A stretch of 25,900 nucleotides of DNA from an uncultured Lachnospiraceae bacterium (GTDB lineage Bacteria; Bacillota; Clostridia; Lachnospirales; Lachnospiraceae), in NCBI GenBank assembly GCA_934320895.1, contig CAKRFY010000037.1, positions 1-25,900 of the forward strand, in the 5' to 3' direction. The translations under genes and the position numbers were made by a program. This document shows positions 1 through 8,615 of the stretch, one piece after another. Numbering within the stretch: position 1 is the first letter of the stretch; each line of letters starts with the position of its first letter. The notes beneath the pieces were generated by a model that saw nothing but the letters and a program-made list of their open reading frames with translations, was not told the DNA's origin and ran no database searches.

Positions 1-22
1 CACCTCCGATGGTTCAATTATA
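1..22 (-). promoter_or_regulatory. Possible promoter and ribosome binding site of a gene lying beyond the left edge
   Basis: Reading the minus strand leftwards, a TATAAT hexamer (17-22) is followed by GGAGGTG (1-7), a strong Shine-Dalgarno sequence that would serve a start codon just outside the window. No convincing -35 is visible, and the implied leader would be very short. The start codon itself cannot be seen. Confidence 0.3.
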
Positions 23-67
23 CCATAATAGGAATGTGAATTAAAATAGTTTGTTATTTAAAGTGGA

Positions 68-592
68 TTATACTAGTTTTCTTGCAAGCATCCACCCATA
101 AGAATAATAGCTGTTTGAATAACCACCTTCATGTTCCGGATCTTCTTTTCCAACAAAATCAACCGCCTCTGATACTTCACCAGCTGATACCGAATCTCCA
201 TATACCTCTATCCTTTTTTCCGGCTTCTTTGGAAGTTCAAGCAGCTTTTCTCCGTCTCCTATCTCATATCCCAAAATGGTTAATTCATGACATGAATCCT
301 GTCTTTTAAAGAAAATCACATGATGTACACCTGTTTCATTTTCAGGAACTTTCACCTCAATAGTCGTCTTGCCTTCTTTTTTTATATAGAAGCATGACTG
401 TACATTATCAAGTATGCATCCAAGATAATTCTGCCAGTACTCATTTTTATTTTTCACATGAATTTTTAGTATATTGCCTGTAAATATAAATTCTGATGAT
501 GTGCATGGAAATATCCATGTCGGTTCTGTTGGCACACTCCAATCTATGCGCCCTGTATATCTTATTTTTTGGTTATCTGAACTTATCCACAT
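68..592 (-). pseudogene. CE2-type acetyl-esterase, 3'-truncated remnant (N-terminal half only)
   Basis: The 174-residue reading frame resembles the first half of carbohydrate esterase family 2 proteins, which remove acetyl groups from plant polysaccharides. A beta-rich N-terminal domain (about residues 1-125) is followed by the start of the SGNH hydrolase domain with a GDSVSAG nucleophile motif (Ser134 when numbered from the chosen start). The frame ends at ARKLV-stop, where family members normally continue for well over 100 residues carrying the catalytic His. The 67 bases beyond the stop show no continuation in another frame. The start at 592 is preferred over 628 because GAGGAGG (601-607) sits 8 nt upstream of it. 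The product is probably inactive, since the catalytic His region is missing. The break could be a deletion within the gene. Family call is fairly sure; loss of function is inference. Confidence 0.7.
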
Positions 593-712
593 TTTTTCAT
601 CCTCCTCATATTGGTATTTAGTTAACATTTATCTAACATGTAATGTTTGGCTCAAAAGATATTTTGACACTTGCATAAACATATTTTATAATCACATTTT
701 TAAGTTTATTTA

Positions 713-740
713 ATTATAACATTTAGTTTTAATTAGTCAA
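713..740 (-). promoter_or_regulatory. Predicted sigma-A promoter for the esterase remnant
   Basis: The minus strand has TTGACT (735-740), a 16-bp spacer and TATAAT (713-718), about 120 bp upstream of the esterase start. It lacks the shared 16-bp element found at the three sugar-locus promoters, so this remnant appears to be outside that regulon. Confidence 0.55.
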
Positions 741-802
741 TGTTTTAGTTGTTTTTTAACTAACAGATGATTTTTTTTACAAATACCAAAGTGAAATATA
801 GC

Positions 803-2536
803 TCACCTAATAAAATGCTCTGCTTCCCTACTTAAATCATCTGATATCTTCTTATTATATTTTATATGATCCGATATATTAGAAATTTCATTGTGCAAAT
901 TAAGTGTACTTTCTGTAGCAAGATTAATGCCTGTTCCACTCTCTTTAACTGCATTATTTATACTATCTATATAGTTCTTTACACATTCAGTGCTTCTTGT
1001 AAACTCCTGAGCAATATTGCTAAAATCTTCTACTATCGTTTTTATGTATGCTGCGTCATCCTTGTAATGAACACCAACATTTACAAAATTATCATAATCT
1101 GAAAATATATTGTTCTGTATATAATTCGTAATATTTTCTGCGTTTTCTATCAATTCCTTTATTGTTTCAATTATCATTTCATTTATATTCTGAATATTAA
1201 CCGCAGCCTCTCTGCTTGAATTAGCCAAAGTTCCTATCTCAGTTGCAACAACAGAAAAACCTTTTCCAGCCTGTCCCGCCCTTGCCGCCTCGATTGAAGC
1301 ATTAAGTGCCAATAAATTCGTCTGATTGGCAATATCTAAAATATCACCTGTAAGTTCATTTATTTTCTGTATCTTTTTACTATCTTCAATTGTATTATTC
1401 AGTTTTGCAATTATTTCATTTGTGATTTTTTCTGTATTCTTCCTATTTAAGATGGTATTTTCTCTCAGTTTGTCCGCTGCTGTATTCATATTTACCGAAT
1501 ATCTCAGCAAATCAACTGATTTATCAGAAAGATTCTGCGCCCTTTTATCAATTTTGTTTATATCACCAGAAATTTCCATTACCATATCTGTTACAGAATT
1601 CATTGAAGCTGACAATTCTTCCATAGTTGAAGATATATCATTCGAATTTTCATTAGAAAGAGAAACTTTGTTATCTATATCAGATATGATGTTATTCATC
1701 TTTTCAGAGCTTTCCATAATTCTATTCATGACATTTTGCAAAGTTGAAATAAATGCATTAACATTTTTTCCTATACTGCCTATCTCATCCTTTCCTGAAA
1801 TTGAAATCTTAGTTGAAAGATCACACTTATTCATTTCTATGTCACCAACAAGTTTTTTCAATTTTCTGCTCATATACTGCATTGGTGCTACAATACCTTT
1901 TATGCATATGAATATTGAAAGTACAACCATAATACCTGATATACATATAAAGACAATGGCTGAATTTTTACAAAAAACATATGTCTTCTGCTGAGTTGCA
2001 AGAGCCTTTTGCATAGTCTTTGTCCTCATTTCTGTCAGACTTGATATTTTTTTTGCTATGTAATCTTCTGCTGGCTTCTGTATTACATTAACAGCCTCAG
2101 TAACACCATCTTTATCTCCTTTATAACTTGCCTTTAATACCTTTTCCATACCAGATTTATACTTTTCAAATCTTTGTTTCATTGCACCAAAATACTCAAG
2201 TTCGTTTCCAGTTAATTTTTTTGTTTCATACTGTTTGAAATAAGTCTCCATAACACCTATTTCATTTTTTATTGACTCTTTAAAACTATTTTTCGTGATT
2301 GTATTTTCAGCATCACAATGCGCGTACATATTTTTTCCCATTGCCTCAAGATCAGCAGACATATTAACAAGTAATTGAATGCTTTTTGAGCAATCATTTG
2401 AAATCGTTTTACCCGCATTCAATAACTTTTTTGAATTTACAAGACTAAAAATACTTGCAAGTAAAACAATCATTCCAAGAACCGAAATAGGAAGTAATAC
2501 TTTTAATTTAATACTTACATTATTTAATATTTTCAT
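803..2536 (-). CDS. Methyl-accepting chemotaxis protein
   Basis: A transmembrane chemoreceptor that signals through CheW/CheA to the flagellar motor. It has 577 residues: a first membrane segment near residues 9-33, an extracytoplasmic mostly helical sensor (about 34-190, resembling four-helix-bundle receptors), a second membrane segment near 193-215, a HAMP linker, and a long coiled-coil signalling domain. The conserved hairpin tip is clear ([18 protein letters not shown]). No CheR-docking pentapeptide is seen at the C-terminus. The start at 2536 is chosen because GAGGTG lies 5 nt upstream; a TTG at 2551 overlaps that site. It follows the lipoprotein gene at 2564-3904 by 27 nt and so is probably co-transcribed. 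This suggests it senses the sugar captured by that binding protein, directly or through it. Family is certain; ligand is inferred. Confidence 0.93.
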   Translation of the reverse strand: MKILNNVSIKLKVLLPISVLGMIVLLASIFSLVNSKKLLNAGKTISNDCSKSIQLLVNMSADLEAMGKNMYAHCDAENTITKNSFKESIKNEIGVMETYFKQYETKKLTGNELEYFGAMKQRFEKYKSGMEKVLKASYKGDKDGVTEAVNVIQKPAEDYIAKKISSLTEMRTKTMQKALATQQKTYVFCKNSAIVFICISGIMVVLSIFICIKGIVAPMQYMSRKLKKLVGDIEMNKCDLSTKISISGKDEIGSIGKNVNAFISTLQNVMNRIMESSEKMNNIISDIDNKVSLSNENSNDISSTMEELSASMNSVTDMVMEISGDINKIDKRAQNLSDKSVDLLRYSVNMNTAADKLRENTILNRKNTEKITNEIIAKLNNTIEDSKKIQKINELTGDILDIANQTNLLALNASIEAARAGQAGKGFSVVATEIGTLANSSREAAVNIQNINEMIIETIKELIENAENITNYIQNNIFSDYDNFVNVGVHYKDDAAYIKTIVEDFSNIAQEFTRSTECVKNYIDSINNAVKESGTGINLATESTLNLHNEISNISDHIKYNKKISDDLSREAEHFIR

Positions 2537-2563
2537 TTTATCACCTCTCAAAATAATACAAAC

Positions 2564-3904
2564 TTAGTATTTAAGTTTTGGATATCGTCTATTGATTTTT
2601 TTATAAAAGTTTAATTTACATTTTCTAAAAGAACTTTTTCCTTCAAAATATGGATGAAATACTTCCTGAATAACCTCATTACACCCACTGTCATAATCTG
2701 AGATATTACTCATATCTATTTTGGGAGCAACTTTTGCAAAAAGTGCAATATGATTCTGTCCTCCAAGAAAATCGGATGAATAATCACTTTTAGCGATTTC
2801 TTCCATTGCTGATTGATTATTTGTATAATCTTGTGTATCATATGTTATCTGTTTCATTACCTTTTTTTCACAGGTAATGCGTTTCATTAACGCTTTTATA
2901 AACATATTATTATCAGTTCCCTTTGCAGCACATATCCATGTACCTCCCCAATAGTAAGGCTGTGGTCCTTCACAAACGGCGTAATCCCCATAAATGCCAT
3001 TACCTTTTTTTGCAGCTTTTTTTTCATCTGCAAGAGAATTTCCCATCAATGTAAAATTTATTCCCCATGTAGAATAAAAAAATCCAAATACTTTTCCATC
3101 CGGTCCCTGATCCCTGCTCCATCCAGGACTCCACAATGTAGTATGGTTACAATAATTTTTTTCAGAATATTCCTTTGTCTGTTTTATCCATTTATATATA
3201 TTTTTATCTATAGCAACTTTATTATTAATTACCCAAGGTTTTACCATATTATTTGAAAAAGTGCGGTATGAATCATCGTACCCTGATAACATATAATAGC
3301 CTTTATCATGAACCTGCTTTGCCGCTTTATCAAATTTTGTCCAATCAGAGAGCATACTTTGAATTTTCTTCGGTTCATCTGTACTAAAAACTTTTTTTGC
3401 AATTGATCTGCGATATACAAACAAACCAGGAGTTGCCTGCCATGTAACAGCCTTTTGTGCTCCATCATAAGTAACTATTTTTTTTGTATATTCATATTGT
3501 TCTTTTAAATCCCTCTCTGTAAGACCTATATCCTTTTTTACATCAAGTGTATTAGAAGATTTTATGTATTTTCCTGCATAATCAGCTTCTATCAAAAATA
3601 GATCTACCTTATCATCATCAATAGCATTATCTTGATCTTTTAATGCTTCATCAAGATTGATCTGATATGCATTATTATCATTTGAAATAATAATAAAGTT
3701 TGTTTTGACTCCATACTTTTTTTCAAGATCACTTGCATATGAAGAGTATATTTTCTTAAATTCGTCATTCCAGCAATATATATTTACTACTTTTCCCTGG
3801 CTTCTCTTTGTATCTGTATTATTTATACTATCGCTCATTTTCGAACATCCATTTAAAGTTAACATTGCACTTAAAAGAATACTTAAAATTATTTTTTTGC
3901 TCAT
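2564..3904 (-). CDS. Orphan sugar-binding lipoprotein (ABC solute-binding protein, family 1), paired with a chemoreceptor
   Basis: Extracytoplasmic carbohydrate-binding lipoprotein of 446 residues. The signal peptide ends in a lipobox (LNGC) and is followed by a solute-binding fold starting KVVNIYCWNDEF. It is a diverged paralogue of the binding protein at 6188-7600: shared blocks include the NIY-WNDEF start, KVD-FL--DY, VYRR-IAKKVF, WGI-FTL, Y-WGG, and FLGGQN near the C-terminus. It has no permease genes of its own. It is followed by a chemoreceptor gene and is separated from the importer operon by a terminator. This arrangement favours a sensing role, although it might also feed the neighbouring permeases. 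The start at 3904 is preferred over 3943 because a GGGAG site lies just upstream and the signal peptide then begins with MSKK. Its promoter carries the shared 16-bp element. Confidence 0.88.
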   Translation of the reverse strand: MSKKIILSILLSAMLTLNGCSKMSDSINNTDTKRSQGKVVNIYCWNDEFKKIYSSYASDLEKKYGVKTNFIIISNDNNAYQINLDEALKDQDNAIDDDKVDLFLIEADYAGKYIKSSNTLDVKKDIGLTERDLKEQYEYTKKIVTYDGAQKAVTWQATPGLFVYRRSIAKKVFSTDEPKKIQSMLSDWTKFDKAAKQVHDKGYYMLSGYDDSYRTFSNNMVKPWVINNKVAIDKNIYKWIKQTKEYSEKNYCNHTTLWSPGWSRDQGPDGKVFGFFYSTWGINFTLMGNSLADEKKAAKKGNGIYGDYAVCEGPQPYYWGGTWICAAKGTDNNMFIKALMKRITCEKKVMKQITYDTQDYTNNQSAMEEIAKSDYSSDFLGGQNHIALFAKVAPKIDMSNISDYDSGCNEVIQEVFHPYFEGKSSFRKCKLNFYKKINRRYPKLKY

Positions 3905-4006
3905 TTTATTCTCCCTTCTCACATTTTTCTGTATATTACACATTATTCTCTTTACAGCTTTTATATTTTTTCATGTTAATGGCATTTTAATATAATCACT
4001 TGTTTT

Positions 4007-4046
4007 TCTATACTATTTCCATTTAAAAAATATCAAATTTATGTTC
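4007..4046 (-). promoter_or_regulatory. Regulated promoter of the binding-protein/chemoreceptor pair (shared element, copy C)
   Basis: On the minus strand a 16-bp element ending in TGATAT (4030-4035) sits exactly 17 bp upstream of TATAGA (4007-4012). The element matches copy A (7718-7733) at 12 of 16 positions. There is no good -35 consensus, which fits activator dependence. The leader would be about 95 nt. Confidence 0.55.
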
Positions 4047-4083
4047 AAGAATTATTCTCCTTTATATATAAAACAAATGCCCC

Positions 4084-4116
4084 CCAAAAAAAAGACCTCG
4101 AAATCTACGAGGTCTT
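4084..4116 (-). terminator. Rho-independent terminator of the sugar ABC importer operon
   Basis: A perfect 9-bp stem (4092-4100 with 4108-4116) with a 7-nt loop is followed on the minus strand by eight T residues. It lies about 120 bp beyond the last permease gene and separates that operon from the binding-protein/chemoreceptor unit. Confidence 0.9.
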
Positions 4117-4235
4117 CTTTCTATCTCATTTAGCCATTTATTATCCAAAAAACATTTCTAATTTTTACTTTTTTAACTTCATACTCTATATTTTATAATA
4201 ACAAAAACATCCAATGTTTCGCAACACATACAAAA

Positions 4236-5078
4236 TCACTCTTTTACACCACCAAGTGTAACACCTGAAATAATAAACTTAGAAAGTAACAGATAGACTA
4301 TTACGATAGGAACAATTGCTACTGTTATCATCATATAGATCTTACCCATATCAAAGTTCATATAATCAGCTCCACGAAGTGTTGCTATAAGAATAGGTAC
4401 AGTCATCTTCTGTTTTGACTGGATTACTAAAGCCGGTATGAAATAATTGTTCCATGAACCAACAAATGTAAATATTGCCTGTACTGCAATTGCTGGTTTC
4501 ATTATCGGAATAACAATCTTGTTAAATGTCCTGAATTCTCCTGAACCATCAATTCTTGCAGCTTCCACAAGTGAAATAGGAAGTGATGACTGCAGATAAC
4601 TATACATGAAATAAAATACTGCCGGTGATGCAATCGATGGAATTATAAGCGGTGTCCACGAATCATACATTCCCATATTTGTTATGAGTCTTAAAAATCC
4701 CATTGCAGTTACCTGTGTAGGCATAACAAGTATTGCCATAATAAATGTAAATGCAACCTTTTTGAACTTAAAATTATATGCATAAAGACCATACGCTGTC
4801 AATGATGAAAAATATGTACATATTGCTGCTGATGCCGCTGATATGAATAAACTGTTCAGTATTCCACGCACCATCGGAAAGCTTCCATCATTCACTACCT
4901 TTTTCAGATTGTCAAGAAAATGTGTTCCCGGAATTGCCGAAAAACCTTTTTGTAGTTCTGAGTGCGAACGAGTTGCATTAACTATAAGTATATAGAAGAA
5001 GAACAGGCATAAAAATGCTAACACCAGTAATACTATATGCGCAAAAATACTTCTGAATTTATTGTGTCCTTTTTTCAT
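4236..5078 (-). CDS. Carbohydrate ABC transporter permease, MalG type
   Basis: Inner subunit of a CUT1-type sugar importer, 280 residues, with about six membrane segments and an N-terminal cytoplasmic stretch. The cytoplasmic EAA loop that docks with the ATPase reads EAARIDGSGEFRTFNKIVIP. Length and order (second permease, last gene of the operon) are typical of MalG/LacG proteins. Its ATG overlaps the TAA of the upstream permease (TAATG), indicating translational coupling. No ATPase gene occurs in the window, so a shared ATPase encoded elsewhere (MsiK/MsmX type) is likely. The substrate is inferred from the neighbours to be a beta-glucan oligosaccharide. Confidence 0.93.
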   Translation of the reverse strand: MKKGHNKFRSIFAHIVLLVLAFLCLFFFYILIVNATRSHSELQKGFSAIPGTHFLDNLKKVVNDGSFPMVRGILNSLFISAASAAICTYFSSLTAYGLYAYNFKFKKVAFTFIMAILVMPTQVTAMGFLRLITNMGMYDSWTPLIIPSIASPAVFYFMYSYLQSSLPISLVEAARIDGSGEFRTFNKIVIPIMKPAIAVQAIFTFVGSWNNYFIPALVIQSKQKMTVPILIATLRGADYMNFDMGKIYMMITVAIVPIVIVYLLLSKFIISGVTLGGVKE

Positions 5079-6037
5079 TATAATAACCCCCTTCTTCTTC
5101 TGCGTTTTTCTGCTCTTGCAGCTGCTTTTGAACCATCAGGATCATTGTCATTTGTTATCTTATACACGATAAAACATAATATCGCACTTACTATGAACAG
5201 ATACACTGATAAAGCACCTGCCATTCCATAGTTCTTACTCTTCAAATGATTATTAAGGAACATTATAAGTGTCATTGAAGATCTATCAGGATTTCCCTGT
5301 CCATTTGTAAGTATCTGTGGAACATCGAACATCTGAAGTCCACCGATAATAGATGTTACAAGTGTATATGCAAGGATTGGTCTTATCATAGGAAGTGTGA
5401 TATAGAAAAATCTCTGTATACTATTACATCCGTCAAGATCACAAGCCTCAAAAATTTCCATACTTATTCCATTTATTGCTGCTATAAGCATGATTGTTGT
5501 ATTGCCAAACCACATAAGGAAGTTCATAAATCCTATAAGTGATCTAGTTCCGAATATAGATCCTAAAAAGTCGATAGGTTTCTTAATAAATCCTGCTGAC
5601 AGCATTATTGAGTTTACAGGTCCATTTGTAGAAAAAAGTGTAAAGAACAACATTGCAAATGCTGATGCCATTATCAGATTTGGAAGATAAATAACGACCT
5701 TAAAAAACTGTTTTCCACGAATCTTTAAACGAATATCAGTAAACCAGTTTGCTAAAAGAAGTGCAAATACAATCTGCGGAACAAATCCTATAACCCACAT
5801 TATAAGTGTATTTTTTCCATAAGCAAGCATATCTGATTTAAGAAGACTTATATAATTCTTCATTCCAATAAAGTTTGGTCCAACTTCTTTTATTCCAGTA
5901 CGATAATATTCAAAAAAACTATACCTTATTGTATCTAACAGCGGTATTAATGAAAATATAATATAAGTGATAAAAAACGGAAGTATAAATATATATCCCC
6001 ATTTGGCATAACTTACACCCTTTTTCTTCTTTTTCAT
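5078..6037 (-). CDS. Carbohydrate ABC transporter permease, MalF type
   Basis: First permease subunit of a CUT1-type sugar importer, 319 residues with about six membrane segments. The EAA-type loop is visible as FEACDLDGCNSIQRFFYITLP, with Cys and Asn where Ala and Ser are more usual. Both ends are unusually basic: the N-terminus starts with a lysine run (MKKKKKG) and the C-terminus ends in an arginine run before GLL. It lies 150 nt downstream of the binding protein gene, with a hairpin between them, and its stop overlaps the start of the MalG-type subunit by one base. The two permeases should form the heterodimeric channel for the lipoprotein at 6188-7600. Confidence 0.93.
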   Translation of the reverse strand: MKKKKKGVSYAKWGYIFILPFFITYIIFSLIPLLDTIRYSFFEYYRTGIKEVGPNFIGMKNYISLLKSDMLAYGKNTLIMWVIGFVPQIVFALLLANWFTDIRLKIRGKQFFKVVIYLPNLIMASAFAMLFFTLFSTNGPVNSIMLSAGFIKKPIDFLGSIFGTRSLIGFMNFLMWFGNTTIMLIAAINGISMEIFEACDLDGCNSIQRFFYITLPMIRPILAYTLVTSIIGGLQMFDVPQILTNGQGNPDRSSMTLIMFLNNHLKSKNYGMAGALSVYLFIVSAILCFIVYKITNDNDPDGSKAAARAEKRRRRRGLL

Positions 6038-6097
6038 AATCCCACTCCTTCCTTTCTTAAATGTTATTATAAATTCGGAGTATTTTGTTGTTTATTT

Positions 6098-6128
6098 CAG
6101 GGTCTGTCTATATTATAGCCAGACCCTG
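6098..6128 (-). ncRNA. Intercistronic stem-loop between binding protein and permease genes
   Basis: A perfect 9-bp stem (6098-6106 with 6120-6128) and 13-nt loop lie in the 150-nt gap. The downstream minus-strand sequence lacks a strong T run, so a full terminator is unlikely. Such hairpins commonly protect the 3' end of an upstream binding-protein mRNA or limit read-through, giving more binding protein than permease. Confidence 0.65.
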
Positions 6129-6187
6129 CTATTTTGCCACATAATTGCTACTGTTTCTTGCGTTTGTTTTACTTAGCCTATTTTATA

Positions 6188-7600
6188 CTAATCCGGCCAG
6201 TTTACCTTCTTAACATCAGCATAACGTTCTTTGATTGCTGTTTCAAAATTCGTCTTTGCCTTGTCGTATGTAACTTTTCCCTGTAAGTAATCGCTGAATG
6301 AATTCTGTATAAGTTCTACACAGCCCTGATCATATGATGACAGTGGCGCAATCTTTATATTCTCTGCAACAGGTGCAAAATATTTGAATGGATTCTGACC
6401 TCCAAGGAATTTTGAAGCATATTTCTTGTCATCATTTGCTGCTTCTTTCATTCCTGATTTTGTATTTGTAAAGTCAGAATATTCTTCTGAAATCTTTAAA
6501 AGATTATCTTTATTTGCTGTAAGTGCAAGAATAATATCTTTTGCATGTTCTGTATTATCTGTTCCAGTTGCTGCATGTATGTAAGAACCACCCCAGTTAT
6601 ATTCCTGTGGAGGATTTGTAACAGCCCATTCACCAGCTTTTCCATCCCAGTTTGGCTTTAATGTAAAATCAATACCCCATGCTGGGAAGAGAAATGCAAA
6701 TACTTTAGACTTTGAACTCATCGCTTTATTCCAGTCATCATTCCACTGACCTTTTACAGTCTTATCAAGATATCCTGCATCAAGCCACTCTTTTGAATCC
6801 TTTACCCAGTCTGTAATCTTTGAATCTACATCTACTGTTGCATCTGCTGTACCTTCTTCCGGTGTAACCCATGATTTTGAAATGCTATTTCCATATAAAC
6901 GGAATGTATCAGCATATGAAGCAAATGTATAATATCCCTTCGCTTTTAACTGTTCTGCAGATTTTTTAAGTGTATCCCAGTCCTTTACTTTCTCACTGAC
7001 TTTCTTTGGATCATCTGTTCCAAATACTTTCTTTGCTATATCTCTTCTGTATACAAGAGTTCCAGGACAACACTGCCATGTAGATCCTCTCATAACTCCG
7101 TCACTGTCTGATGCTGTTGTTTTTGTAAAATCATACTGATCTTCAAACTCTTTATCAGTATCAATTCCAAGGTCTTTTAAAGGCATTGCAACACCTGCAT
7201 CCTTATCTGTATACTTAAATACATAATCTGTCTCTGAAAGGAAAATATCAACCTTGTCATCTGCAGATGCATCAGCCTGTCTTCCAAGTGCCTCGTCAAG
7301 TTTCTGCTGATATACACCATCCTGGTTTGGGTTAATAATCCAATGAATCTCACAGCCATCCTTAAGTTTTGTAACTGTTCCATCCTTTGATGTTGATTTT
7401 ACTTCTGGATAAACAGCTTCTAATCTCTGACGAAATTCGTCATTCCATGAATAGATATTGATCACTTTCCCTTCTTCCTGTTTTTCAGTTTTGTTGCTAT
7501 TTGAAGTTGCTGTTCCTCCATTTGTACCATTTCCACATCCTGCAAGCATTGTAACGCTCATTGCCGATGCAAGTACTAAGCTCAAAAATTTACGTTTCAT
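6188..7600 (-). CDS. Sugar-binding lipoprotein of ABC importer (solute-binding protein, family 1)
   Basis: Captures the imported sugar outside the membrane and delivers it to the permeases encoded downstream. It has 470 residues: a signal peptide with lipobox LAGC, a short Gly/Thr/Ser/Asn-rich linker, then a periplasmic-binding-protein fold beginning KVINIYSWNDEF. Aromatic residues typical of sugar sites are abundant (for example YNWGGSY and the GQWNDDWNK stretch). AGGAGG lies 9 nt upstream of the ATG. The gene starts the importer operon and is divergent from the AraC-type regulator. Adjacent GH94 phosphorylases suggest a beta-glucan disaccharide or oligosaccharide as ligand, though the sequence alone does not say which linkage. 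It is paralogous to the orphan protein at 2564-3904. Confidence 0.93.
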   Translation of the reverse strand: MKRKFLSLVLASAMSVTMLAGCGNGTNGGTATSNSNKTEKQEEGKVINIYSWNDEFRQRLEAVYPEVKSTSKDGTVTKLKDGCEIHWIINPNQDGVYQQKLDEALGRQADASADDKVDIFLSETDYVFKYTDKDAGVAMPLKDLGIDTDKEFEDQYDFTKTTASDSDGVMRGSTWQCCPGTLVYRRDIAKKVFGTDDPKKVSEKVKDWDTLKKSAEQLKAKGYYTFASYADTFRLYGNSISKSWVTPEEGTADATVDVDSKITDWVKDSKEWLDAGYLDKTVKGQWNDDWNKAMSSKSKVFAFLFPAWGIDFTLKPNWDGKAGEWAVTNPPQEYNWGGSYIHAATGTDNTEHAKDIILALTANKDNLLKISEEYSDFTNTKSGMKEAANDDKKYASKFLGGQNPFKYFAPVAENIKIAPLSSYDQGCVELIQNSFSDYLQGKVTYDKAKTNFETAIKERYADVKKVNWPD

Positions 7601-7694
7601 TTCTCATTCCTCCTATAAATTATATTTTAATCGTCCGACATTTCTTATGCCATTTCTTATTTACAAGTCATATATTACTCTATTTGCCACACAC

Positions 7695-7733
7695 ATTATA
7701 CTAAATCACTTGTAAAAATAGCAGATTCATGTC
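7695..7733 (-). promoter_or_regulatory. Regulated promoter of the sugar importer operon (shared element, copy A)
   Basis: On the minus strand the element GACATGAATCTGCTAT (7718-7733) ends exactly 17 bp upstream of a consensus TATAAT (7695-7700). The hexamer at the -35 position (TGCTAT) is far from consensus, so an activator bound over -35 is likely. The site lies in the divergent interval with the AraC-type gene, so it could also affect that gene's own transcription. Confidence 0.65.
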
Positions 7734-7792
7734 ATAATATAAAACAATAACACTATTATATCAGATTTTAATACTATTTTAGGAGGAGAAAT

Positions 7793-8533
7793 ATGTCATT
7801 ATCAGAAGAATGGGTAAGCACAGAACTTTCAAACAGTGAATTTGAAGTATTCCATCGTGCCCCTAATGTTGAATACTCTTTTTATAATTCAGTTAAAACA
7901 GGTGATATGGACGCTGTAATTGAAAATTGTTGTGAAGACGCTTTTATACATCTTGATGGAACAGGCATTCTTTCAAAAAATCCTCTTACAAATATAAAAT
8001 ATCATTTTGTTGTCACTACTGCTATGATCACAAGATACTGCATTGACGGTGGTCTTGAAGCTGAACAGGCATATCGTCTAAGTGACTTTTACATATTAAA
8101 AATGGATTCCTGCACTACGATACGCCAAATAGCTGACCTTCATCATGAGATGGCAAAGGATTTTACTGGAAAAATGGTTCTTTTAAAGAAAAGTTCAATC
8201 CTTTCAAAACCGGTCATGCAATGTGTAGATTATATATACAGCCATATTAAAGAACGCATAACTATCGCTACACTTGCCAATTATACCGGACTTTCAGAAA
8301 ATTATCTTTCACGCGTATTTAAGCAAAATCTTGGAGTTTCTATTAGTGATTACATACGCGAAAAAAAAATTGAAAAAGCAACTCATCTTCTTCGTTATTC
8401 CGATAAATCATTAATTGACATAGCGAATTATCTTTCATTTTCATCGCAAAGCCATTTTATAAAAACTTTTGAAAATTTCATAGGTGTCACCCCAAAGAAA
8501 TATCGTGACAAATACTATAAATCTATGTGGTAA
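7793..8533 (+). CDS. AraC-family transcriptional regulator
   Basis: A 246-residue DNA-binding regulator. The C-terminal ~100 residues carry the two helix-turn-helix motifs of the AraC/XylS domain (TIATLANYTGLSENYLSRVF, then the second around SLIDIANYLSFSSQSHF), closing with the family signature GVTPKKYRDKY. The N-terminal ~140 residues do not look like the AraC cupin arm; they resemble the helical region common in clostridial YesN-like regulators, so the inducer is unknown. AGGAGG lies 7 nt upstream of the ATG. It is divergent from the importer operon and convergent with the phosphorylases. This position, and the shared promoter elements at three operons, make it the best candidate for their activator, which is inference. 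Confidence 0.92.
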   Translation: MSLSEEWVSTELSNSEFEVFHRAPNVEYSFYNSVKTGDMDAVIENCCEDAFIHLDGTGILSKNPLTNIKYHFVVTTAMITRYCIDGGLEAEQAYRLSDFYILKMDSCTTIRQIADLHHEMAKDFTGKMVLLKKSSILSKPVMQCVDYIYSHIKERITIATLANYTGLSENYLSRVFKQNLGVSISDYIREKKIEKATHLLRYSDKSLIDIANYLSFSSQSHFIKTFENFIGVTPKKYRDKYYKSMW

Positions 8534-8537
8534 AAAA

Positions 8538-8580
8538 ATAAAAGAGAAAATTCATTTTTTAGATCAATTTTCTCTTTTAT
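8538..8580. terminator. Bidirectional terminator between the regulator and the phosphorylase operon
   Basis: A perfect 15-bp inverted repeat (8538-8552 with 8566-8580) with a 13-nt loop lies between the convergent genes. Its A/T-rich outer arms give T runs on either strand, including seven T residues on the minus side. Confidence 0.85.
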
Positions 8581-8615
8581 CTTCTTAGCTTTTATTTTTT
8601 CTACGGTTTGCTATA

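Noticed and set aside
1326..1994. Plus-strand open frame of 222 residues opposite the chemoreceptor
   Set aside because: It is antisense to a well-conserved signalling domain, has no ribosome site and is a hydrophobic low-complexity translation; a shadow frame.
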